A program made the position numbers and the translations under genes. DNA of 18,831 nucleotides from Coriobacteriia bacterium (GTDB lineage Bacteria; Actinomycetota; Coriobacteriia; Coriobacteriales; UBA8131), in the NCBI GenBank assembly GCA_009781525.1, contig WQXZ01000011.1, forward strand, positions 1-18,831, given 5' to 3'. Shown piece by piece: positions 1 through 5,660 of the stretch. Numbering within the stretch: the stretch's first letter is position 1; the number at the start of each line of letters is the position of its first letter. The notes beneath the pieces are model-generated. The model did not search any database and was not told the DNA's origin. It worked only from the letters and a program-made list of their open reading frames with translations.

Positions 1-2489
1 ACGCGTTCGCGCTCTTCGGTACGCTTAGCGTTATTAAAACGATCCAGCGTGCCGACCAGATAGCCGGTAATGCGACGGATGCGCTCAAAGGGTCGGCTAC
101 CATCGTCTTCGGTCCTGCCGCAAAGCGGACAGCTGTCGCCGATGATGCCGTTATAGCCGCAGACAGGGTCGCGGTCGACCGGATGATTAATGCTGCCGTA
201 GCCCATTCCGCAATCCTTCATGTAGCGAATGATGGTTTCGAATGCCTCCAGGTTCTGTGATGCGTCGCCGTCAAGCTCGACATAGCTGATGTGACCAGCA
301 TTGGTCATTGCGTGGTACGGTGCTTCGAGCTCGATTTTCCGATATGCATTGATCGGATAATAAACCGGCACATGGAAGCTGTTCGTGTAGTATTCGCGGT
401 CGGTTACGCCTGGGATGATACCGAAACGTTCTGCGTCGATGCCGACAAAACGACCAGAGAGGCCTTCTGCCGGTGTTGCCAGTAGAGTCCAGTTAAGCTT
501 GGTTTCCTGGGCTCTTGCGTCTAGGAATTCGCGCATATGGCCAATGATTGCCAAGCCGAGGTTCTGCGCACGCTGGGTCTGCCCGTGATGCTCGCCAATC
601 AAGGCAACAAGCGTTTCTGCCAGACCGATAAAGCCAAGCGAGAGGGTTCCGTTTTTCAAGATCTCGCCAACCTCATCGTCCCACTCCAGATTCTCAGAAC
701 CTGCCCAGACCCCCTGCCCCATCAGGAATGGCATGTTATAGACTTTCTTGCCGGACTGAATCGCAAAGCGCTCCAGTAGCTGCTGGCAAACCAGCTCTAG
801 CTTACTGTTGAGCATGTCAAAGAACAGGTCGATATCGCCTCTGGCGCGAATAGCCAGGCGCGGTAGATTGATACTGGTAAACGAAAGATTGCCACGTCCG
901 GGAGTTATAGCGTTGCCGGGATCATATACATTGGCAATCACACGGGTACGGCAACCCATATAAGCCACTTCGGTACTCGGAGTGCCATCGTAGAATTGCT
1001 CATTGTATGGCGCATCCATGAAACTGAAATTCGGGAACAGCCGCTTAGCGCTAACCAGAATTGCCTGCTGGAAGAGGTCATAGTTCGGGTCTTCAGGATT
1101 CGCACTGATACCGTCTTTGACCCTGAAGATCTGAATCGGAAAAATCGGAGTCTCGCCATTGCCCAAGCCTTCTTCGGTAGCCTTTAAGACATTTTTGATG
1201 ACCATTCTGCCTTCCAGGCTGGTATCCATACCGTAGTTGATTGAAGAGAATGGGGTCTGAGCGCCTGCTCTTGAATGCATGGTATTCAAATTGTGGATAA
1301 AAGCTTCCATCGCCTGATGGGTGGCTTTATCGGTGTCTTTAGCTGCCTGACGTTCCGCATAGGCCAAAGCCTGGTCGACTATCTCTGCAGTCAGTCGATC
1401 CGATGCGAACTCTGCCAGCAAAGCGATCTTTGCAGCCTGGATATAGTCTTGGTTCATCTCAAGGCTTGCTGTCAGTCCGGTTCCTTTTTCTACCCGCTCA
1501 ATCAGCTTGGCTACCCGCTCGGTCGGGTCTTCGATATCAGCCAAGAGCTCCAGTGCTGCGACCAGGGCTTTGCGATAGTTGCGTCGGAAGGTCTTGCGTA
1601 CGCCGACAGCCATTCCATAGTCGAAGTTGGGAATCGACTGGCCACCATGTTGATCGTTTTGGTTCGACTGAATGGCAATACAGGCTAAGGCGGAGTAACT
1701 TGAGATATCACTCGGCTCACGCAGCACGCCATGACCGGTAGAAAAACCACCTTCGAACAGCTTGATGATGTCGATCTGGCAGCAGGTAGTGGTAAGGGTG
1801 TAGAAGTCTAGGTCATGGATATGGATGTCGCCATCAAGATGAGCCTTTGTGAATACGTCTGACAGGACGCTCATCTGATAAAACTGCTTTGCGGTTTCTG
1901 AGCCATACTTCAACATGGTTCCCATTGCCGTATCAGCATCGATATTGGCGTTTTCGCGAGCACTGTCGTTTTGCGAGGCCTCCGCGTTGGTTAGCTTAGC
2001 AATCGACTGCATTAGATTGGTGTTCATCTCGCGCACACGGGTTCGCTCTGAACGATACTTCATATAGGATCTGGCAATCTGCACATAGCCGTTGTCTGCC
2101 AGTGTCTCTTCAACCAGATCCTGGATCTCTTCGACCGCAGGCGGGTTCGGTGGCACGCCATCTAGAGCGCCGTACAGGATGCGACTTTCAACATCGCTTG
2201 CCAATCGTTCGCACTCTGCCCTGTTGTTCAAGAGGCCCGAGGCCACAAAAGCCTTCTCTATGGCATCGGCTATCTTATCAACATCAAAGTCTTCTAGCCT
2301 GCCGTCGCGCTTTACGATCTTTTCGATTTTTGTCTGTGATCCTGCTTGAATCGATGCTGCTATCGAAGCGGTGCTGACCACTGCTGGACCTACCTGTCTG
2401 GTCAGCTCAGTAGAAACAACCCCTTTTACAGAGGCTGGTGTGTTTGTTTGTCCGATAGTTGTATTTGAACGCGGTTCCGTCTGTTGCAT
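1..2489 (-). CDS. nrdD: Anaerobic ribonucleoside-triphosphate reductase NrdD (3' end cut by window edge)
   Basis: Reduces ribonucleoside triphosphates to dNTPs without oxygen, using a glycyl radical installed by NrdG (expected downstream, outside the window). The reading frame is open from ATG 2489 to the left edge, 829 codons plus two bases. Visible in order: an unusual Ser/Thr/Gln-rich N-terminal tail of about 53 residues; an ATP-cone from about residue 54 (KIEKIVKRDGRLEDFDVDKI); the NrdD motif QNDQHGGQ at 277-284; a GCRT motif with Cys513, a candidate active-site cysteine; Cys777, Cys787 and Cys790 of the zinc-binding knuckle, with Asp774 where many homologues have a first Cys; and the radical loop RRITGYL with candidate radical Gly809. 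Only roughly 10-20 C-terminal residues should be missing. The start is supported by AGGAG six bases upstream. NrdR-like boxes lie about 215-300 bp upstream. The identification is secure. Confidence 0.97.
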   Translation of the reverse strand, partial: MQQTEPRSNTTIGQTNTPASVKGVVSTELTRQVGPAVVSTASIAASIQAGSQTKIEKIVKRDGRLEDFDVDKIADAIEKAFVASGLLNNRAECERLASDVESRILYGALDGVPPNPPAVEEIQDLVEETLADNGYVQIARSYMKYRSERTRVREMNTNLMQSIAKLTNAEASQNDSARENANIDADTAMGTMLKYGSETAKQFYQMSVLSDVFTKAHLDGDIHIHDLDFYTLTTTCCQIDIIKLFEGGFSTGHGVLREPSDISSYSALACIAIQSNQNDQHGGQSIPNFDYGMAVGVRKTFRRNYRKALVAALELLADIEDPTERVAKLIERVEKGTGLTASLEMNQDYIQAAKIALLAEFASDRLTAEIVDQALAYAERQAAKDTDKATHQAMEAFIHNLNTMHSRAGAQTPFSSINYGMDTSLEGRMVIKNVLKATEEGLGNGETPIFPIQIFRVKDGISANPEDPNYDLFQQAILVSAKRLFPNFSFMDAPYNEQFYDGTPSTEVAYMGCRTRVIANVYDPGNAITPGRGNLSFTSINLPRLAIRARGDIDLFFDMLNSKLELVCQQLLERFAIQSGKKVYNMPFLMGQGVWAGSENLEWDDEVGEILKNGTLSLGFIGLAETLVALIGEHHGQTQRAQNLGLAIIGHMREFLDARAQETKLNWTLLATPAEGLSGRFVGIDAERFGIIPGVTDREYYTNSFHVPVYYPINAYRKIELEAPYHAMTNAGHISYVELDGDASQNLEAFETIIRYMKDCGMGYGSINHPVDRDPVCGYNGIIGDSCPLCGRTEDDGSRPFERIRRITGYLVGTLDRFNNAKRTEERER

Positions 2490-2533
2490 CTTTTTCTCCT
2501 TCTCTGCTACGTTTAGCAACATATAGCTCGCCA

Positions 2534-2553
2534 GCTTTGCACAAATGCAAAGC
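2534..2553 (-). other. Perfect hairpin in the nrdD leader
   Basis: GCTTTGCA (2534-2541) and TGCAAAGC (2546-2553) form a perfect 8-bp stem around a 4-nt loop, ending about 45 nt before the nrdD start codon. No T-run follows on the minus strand, so it is not a terminator. A role in mRNA stability or translation control is possible but unproven. Confidence 0.5.
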
Positions 2554-2627
2554 GCTCTTATTCCTTCAAAACCACAAATGCTCACCGTGTCATTCGTTGG
2601 ACAGCGATAACGCACTTTGTCGGATAA

Positions 2628-2684
2628 GTGCAGGCAGTTCCATCAAAAGATGGTAGAATTACAAAACGAAGATCCCTCCTGCAC
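2628..2684 (-). other. Nested inverted repeats in the nrdD leader
   Basis: GTGCAGG (2628-2634) can pair with CCTGCAC (2678-2684), enclosing a CCATC/GATGG hairpin with an AAAA loop (2640-2653). If transcription starts near 2739, this forms a closed domain in the 5' half of the leader. No known riboswitch consensus was recognised. Confidence 0.35.
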
Positions 2685-2704
2685 CTCTCCAAATACCTGC
2701 CTTG

Positions 2705-2720
2705 CCACTACATATAGTAG
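2705..2720 (-). promoter_or_regulatory. NrdR-like box, downstream of the predicted nrdD start site
   Basis: Read on the minus strand, the core TACTATATGTAGTGG agrees with the NrdR consensus acaCwAtATaTwGTGt at 12 of 16 positions. NrdR is the ATP/dATP-responsive repressor of ribonucleotide reductase genes. The centre lies 32 bp from the weaker box at 2737-2752, close to the three-turn spacing usual for paired NrdR boxes. Confidence 0.65.
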
Positions 2721-2736
2721 TAGTGTTTTTAAGCAT

Positions 2737-2752
2737 GCACAGGGTATGGTAT
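2737..2752 (-). promoter_or_regulatory. Weak NrdR-like box overlapping the predicted nrdD -10
   Basis: The minus-strand sequence ATACCATACCCTGTGC matches the NrdR consensus at 10 of 16 positions. It is weaker than its neighbours, but it overlaps the -10 hexamer and is spaced 32 bp from the box at 2705-2720. Confidence 0.4.
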
Positions 2753-2774
2753 ATGACCTCTGCTGGTTTGGCAA
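2746..2774 (-). promoter_or_regulatory. Candidate nrdD promoter
   Basis: On the minus strand, -35 TTGCCA (2769-2774) and -10 TACCAT (2746-2751) are separated by 17 bp. The start site would fall near 2739, giving a leader of about 250 nt before the nrdD ATG. The promoter lies among the NrdR-like boxes, which supports the assignment. Confidence 0.5.
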
Positions 2775-2775
2775 G

Positions 2776-2791
2776 CCACAAGATATAGTAA
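2776..2791 (-). promoter_or_regulatory. NrdR-like box just upstream of the predicted nrdD -35
   Basis: The minus-strand core TACTATATCTTGTGG matches the NrdR consensus at 12 of 16 positions. It differs from the box at 2705-2720 at only two core positions. It abuts the predicted -35 hexamer, 71 bp from that other strong box. Confidence 0.6.
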
Positions 2792-2835
2792 TGTCTGGTC
2801 AAGATTTGTTTGGTGGTATAGCTTTAACGTGGTGT

Positions 2836-2866
2836 TTGCCTATTAACAGTAGGCTTGTGGTACAAT
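2836..2866 (+). promoter_or_regulatory. Candidate rpsT promoter with extended -10
   Basis: TACAAT at 2861-2866 is preceded directly by TGG, giving the extended -10 pattern TGnTACAAT. A TTGCCT -35-like hexamer lies at 2836-2841, with a rather long 19-bp spacer. Transcription would begin near 2873, leaving a leader of about 60 nt before rpsT. Confidence 0.5.
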
Positions 2867-2931
2867 CCATTGGTCCGATTGACCAACTGAATTTATATAG
2901 ATTATCAGTACGTATAGAAAAGGAACATGAA

Positions 2932-3204
2932 GTGGCAAATATCAAGAGTCAAAAGAAGCGCAACCTGACTAACGAGAAAGCACGACTGCGTAATCGTGCT
3001 GTCAAAAGCCGCCTGAAGACTGCAGTGCGTGCAGTGCACAATGCGATTGATGCCGGTGATTTTGAAGAGGCTCAAGAATTAGCTGAGAACGCCAGTCGGC
3101 TTTTCGACAAGGCTGCATCCAAAGGCGTTATCCACCGCAATCAAGCTGCTAATCGCAAGTCAGGTGTGATAAAGCTTGTTAACAGGGCTTCAGCAAACGA
3201 GTGA
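2932..3204 (+). CDS. rpsT: 30S ribosomal protein S20
   Basis: Small basic protein of 90 residues that binds 16S rRNA in the body of the 30S subunit. It begins MANIKSQKKRNLTNEKARLR, the classic S20 start, is rich in Lys/Arg and helical throughout, and ends SGVIKLVNRASANE. The start is GTG at 2932, set seven bases after AGGA. The frame stays open upstream to 2617, but that part shows no S20 similarity and has no ribosome site. This is the only clear plus-strand gene in the window. It has its own promoter and a strong terminator, so it is monocistronic here. In related genomes rpsT usually sits next to holA; here the UroD-family gene separates them. Confidence 0.97.
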   Translation: MANIKSQKKRNLTNEKARLRNRAVKSRLKTAVRAVHNAIDAGDFEEAQELAENASRLFDKAASKGVIHRNQAANRKSGVIKLVNRASANE

Positions 3205-3240
3205 ATGCTCACCAAAGTGCTCACTCTTCTTGAAATCGAA

Positions 3241-3267
3241 AGAGCCGCCCGTGGGCGGCTCTTTTTT
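3241..3267 (+). terminator. Rho-independent terminator of rpsT, probably bidirectional
   Basis: AGAGCCGCCC (3241-3250) pairs with GGGCGGCTCT (3253-3262), followed by a T-run to 3267, 36 nt after the rpsT stop. On the minus strand the same stem is followed by the T-rich TTTCGATTTC, so it can also stop transcripts from the converging gene at 3325-4320. Confidence 0.93.
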
Positions 3268-3324
3268 AAGTCTGTTATCTGCTTCTGAAGCCAGTGGTGA
3301 GGTTTTATCCCGATGATTCTTTGA

Positions 3325-4320
3325 CTATGCGTAGTAGCTGAACTTGAGTTGCTCGTACTCGTCTGCCATCCACTCGATGCGCTGCTTCTGAACGTCGGAC
3401 GCGTTGGGGTTGGAGCCTGGTGTGACAACGCCTTCGCCGATTGCGAAACCACCGCCTGGAGCCAGCATGTCCAACAGTGCCCGGAACTCAGCACGGACCT
3501 GCTCTTCGGGAGTGTCATCGTTCCAGAAGCGCTGTTCGAGGCCGCCGCACATTGCCAGATTGCGACCGAATTTCTCTTTGATTGCAAGTTTGTCGTTTGA
3601 CGACTGCACAGGATCCCAGAAGCTGACGCCCATGTCGACCAGCTCATCCAGATACTCCTCGAAGTGGCCACAGTTGTGGTGTCCGACCGGAAGGCCAGCC
3701 TCGACGAAGATCGAATAGTAGCGGCGCCATGACGGTGCCATCAGATCCTTGAACATCGCAAGCGACAGGAAGGGATTGTGCTCGTGAGCGATATCGTCTC
3801 CCAGGAAACCGAAGTCAGGTCGATAGTAGTAGAGATACTTCTTGCCTGCTTCAACAGCGAAGTCGCAGAGATATTCCATCAGTGCTTTGACTTCATCGGG
3901 CTCTTCAAAGCAAGCCACGAGTCCGTCTGTGAAGCCCATGAAAGCAACCAGTGGCTGGAAGAAACCGAAGGTTGTGCCGCCACCGAACGGCTTCTCGGGA
4001 TTGTGGGCATCCCATGATTCCTTTGCCATATCGATCCAGGCTGACTCATCGATATCAGAGATGTCTGGAACCTTGATAACGTCGCGCCATTTTGTGATAT
4101 CGGGCAAAATAAAGTCGTGGGTCTTGGGCATTGGCGGGTTGATCCCGCCACTGTCGATTGCCGACTCGACACCGAAGATGTCTTTTCCGGTTCCGTCTTC
4201 GTTTCTCTCTCCCCGCAGGAATGGCGGTGTGTTGAATGCCCAGAAAAGGTTGTAGGTCGGGACATACTCAGGCACCTCTTTGTTTATGAGGAGCATAAAG
4301 TTCTGTCTTGTAGTTAACAT
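3325..4320 (-). CDS. Uroporphyrinogen-decarboxylase-superfamily protein (corrinoid methyltransferase-like)
   Basis: A 331-residue TIM-barrel protein of the HemE/MtaA superfamily. Members either decarboxylate uroporphyrinogen III or move methyl groups between corrinoid proteins and thiol or folate acceptors. Superfamily signatures seen: FLGDDIAHEHNPFLS near residues 172-186, His215-Asn-Cys217 like the HxC zinc pair of MtaA-type enzymes, Cys258, and GEGVVTPGSNPN near 295-306. The Cys that usually precedes the TP motif in MtaA is absent (Gly-Glu-Gly), so zinc binding may be altered. The ATG at 4320 follows AGGAGG. No corrinoid protein, activator or other haem gene is adjacent, so a methyltransferase role is favoured over haem synthesis only by sequence style, and the substrate is unknown. 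The gene stands alone between holA and rpsT, with its own 247-nt upstream region. Confidence 0.85.
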   Translation of the reverse strand: MLTTRQNFMLLINKEVPEYVPTYNLFWAFNTPPFLRGERNEDGTGKDIFGVESAIDSGGINPPMPKTHDFILPDITKWRDVIKVPDISDIDESAWIDMAKESWDAHNPEKPFGGGTTFGFFQPLVAFMGFTDGLVACFEEPDEVKALMEYLCDFAVEAGKKYLYYYRPDFGFLGDDIAHEHNPFLSLAMFKDLMAPSWRRYYSIFVEAGLPVGHHNCGHFEEYLDELVDMGVSFWDPVQSSNDKLAIKEKFGRNLAMCGGLEQRFWNDDTPEEQVRAEFRALLDMLAPGGGFAIGEGVVTPGSNPNASDVQKQRIEWMADEYEQLKFSYYA

Positions 4321-4480
4321 TTTTCCTCCTAACGAATCTGTTGATGTGTGTGCAGCTTAAGCCTCAGCTGCTGTTTCTGCTGCTCTGGTCTGATTGTATA
4401 GTGTCGGCTGCAGCCTGATTACACACTCTGCAACTAAGTCGAAAATTACCTGGTTCTTCATTGGTTTCAATGTGCCATTC

Positions 4481-4499
4481 GCATATTCAATTAATATGC
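4481..4499. promoter_or_regulatory. Operator-like palindrome upstream of the UroD-family gene
   Basis: GCATATT (4481-4487) and AATATGC (4493-4499) are perfect inverted 7-bp arms with a 5-bp spacer, in the AT-rich part of the 247-bp gap. On the minus strand a TTGAAA/TAATTT promoter-like pair with a 16-bp spacer follows it about 15 bp downstream. The binding protein is unknown. Confidence 0.4.
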
Positions 4500-4509
4500 T
4501 GTAATGGCT

Positions 4510-4547
4510 GCTGCTGTGTGGGTAGGCGGGTGCTGTGCGCCAGCTGG
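4510..4547. repeat. Downstream copy of the holA 3'-end repeat
   Basis: This 38-bp segment matches 4575-4612 at 31 of 38 positions in the same orientation, 65 bp away. It lies past the holA stop codon. Read on the minus strand it would encode GAQHPPTHTAAA, mirroring the HolA tail NAQQPLTHTAAV. Confidence 0.8.
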
Positions 4548-4567
4548 TGGCTGGCAGGTGACAGTCG

Positions 4568-5632
4568 TCAGACAGCTGCAGTGTGGGTAAGCGGTTGCTG
4601 TGCGTTGACTGGAAGTCGGCTGCCTTCGCAGATTTTCACCAGCCAGAGTATCAAGACGTGTTCGTCGTCCTGCCCACTTTTCATTGCAGCTTCGGTTGAG
4701 TGAGCATCTCTCAGTACCTCGACAAGCTCGGCTTCTGTGAAGCGATTCGCTGCTTGAATCGAGGCCCTGATCTGCCACTCCTGTCGTTTCAACTCCGATG
4801 CAATCTGGTTGTTTGAGGTCATTCCGCGCTGTTTTAGACTGATGATAGTCAGTATCTCGCGCAACCTGCCCAGGCAATTCAACAGAATCGTGGTTGGCCT
4901 GGTTGAATGCATTTGCGAAACGATTCTTAAGACCTGCCTGGTGTCACGCAGGCACAGCGCGTCAGCCAGCTCCCATGGCTTCGGTTCTATCAAAGCGGGA
5001 ACACTGTCAATAATATCGACTACAGTTAATTGCGTTCTTCCATTTACCTGAGCCATTGCAGCCAGGCGACGTAACTCATTATTCAGAGCCGTCATGGAAG
5101 TACCAACCCGGTCGATCAGTGACTGGGCAGCCTGATAGTCAAGGGTTAGTCGATAGTTTCCAGCCAGGCGACGTAACTCATTAGGTAGTTCCGCTCGCTT
5201 TGCCGATGAGACATCAATGATCGAGCTTTTGTTATAGCTATTGATTGCCTTGTACAGTCGGGTGTTTGTTGCGATACGATTGGCCGACAACGCCAGAACT
5301 GTTGTCTCTGCTGGATCTTTAATGTACTCGATCAGCACCTCGCTAAGCTCCTTGCTAAGCTTCTCTGCATTCGAAAGTACCACCAGTCGATATAGACCGC
5401 CAAAGGGTAGGGTTGTTATGGCGTCAAGCAGTGAGTCGGCATCTTTGATGCTCTCGCAGTTGATGGTCTGCGAATTAAGCATGATATCGCCAGTAGAAGC
5501 GATGCGGGACGATAATCGACTGAGCATTGTCTCACGCTTCAAGTCGTTGTCTCCGTTTATCAGATAGACAGCCAGCATTGCTGAAGAGGCAGCCTGGTTC
5601 TGCTCTTGCTCAATCATTTCTATGTCCGTCAA
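4568..5632 (-). CDS. holA: DNA polymerase III delta subunit (clamp loader)
   Basis: A 354-residue protein that opens the beta clamp as part of the clamp-loader complex in the replisome. Supporting sequence: an N-terminal AAA+-like fold beginning MLAVYLINGDNDLKRE, the stretch LPFGGLYRLVVLSNAEKL, the middle domain LPNELRRLAGNYRLTLDYQAAQ followed by LNNELRRLAAMA, and the C-terminal collar KPWELADALCLRDTRQVLRI to LILWLVKICEG. Length fits the family, apart from a 17-residue tail encoded by a locally duplicated repeat. The start is TTG at 5632, five bases after AAGGAG; the first internal ATG (5617) has no comparable site. It begins 28 nt after the comEC stop, consistent with the common comEA-comEC-holA arrangement and co-transcription. 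Confidence 0.94.
   Translation of the reverse strand: MTDIEMIEQEQNQAASSAMLAVYLINGDNDLKRETMLSRLSSRIASTGDIMLNSQTINCESIKDADSLLDAITTLPFGGLYRLVVLSNAEKLSKELSEVLIEYIKDPAETTVLALSANRIATNTRLYKAINSYNKSSIIDVSSAKRAELPNELRRLAGNYRLTLDYQAAQSLIDRVGTSMTALNNELRRLAAMAQVNGRTQLTVVDIIDSVPALIEPKPWELADALCLRDTRQVLRIVSQMHSTRPTTILLNCLGRLREILTIISLKQRGMTSNNQIASELKRQEWQIRASIQAANRFTEAELVEVLRDAHSTEAAMKSGQDDEHVLILWLVKICEGSRLPVNAQQPLTHTAAV
4575..4612. repeat. Copy of the repeat inside the holA 3' end
   Basis: Partner of 4510-4547 (31/38 identical). It encodes the last residues of HolA, which lie beyond the conserved part of the protein. Confidence 0.8.
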
Positions 5633-5660
5633 ATCTACTCCTTGAAACGTGCCCGCGTAC

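Larger units (their letters stand above)
2490..2931. other. Divergent nrdD/rpsT intergenic control region
   Basis: A 442-nt stretch with no convincing gene. The only long open frame is an upstream extension of rpsT without protein-like content. It contains the candidate nrdD promoter with NrdR-like boxes, a long nrdD leader with potential hairpins, and the rpsT promoter, each listed separately. Confidence 0.8.

Noticed and set aside
774..1187. Plus-strand short frames opposite nrdD (for example 996-1187)
   Set aside because: They lie wholly within an intact nrdD reading frame and have no independent support.
2490..2739. Adenosylcobalamin riboswitch in the nrdD leader
   Set aside because: No B12-box consensus was found on the minus strand.
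2617..2931. Long N-terminal extension of S20 in the same frame
   Set aside because: It has no S20 similarity, crosses the likely rpsT promoter, and the GTG at 2932 has a proper ribosome site and gives the standard S20 start.
3842..4317. Plus-strand open frames opposite the UroD-family gene
   Set aside because: Antisense shadows of a well-supported gene, without ribosome sites or recognisable motifs.
4539..4555. GCCAGC/GCTGGC hairpin as a holA terminator
   Set aside because: Only 6 bp and not followed by a T-run on the minus strand.
4461..4703. Plus-strand open frame of 80 codons across the holA 3' end
   Set aside because: Cys/Ser/Trp-rich translation of the duplicated repeat and the holA antisense strand; no ribosome site.
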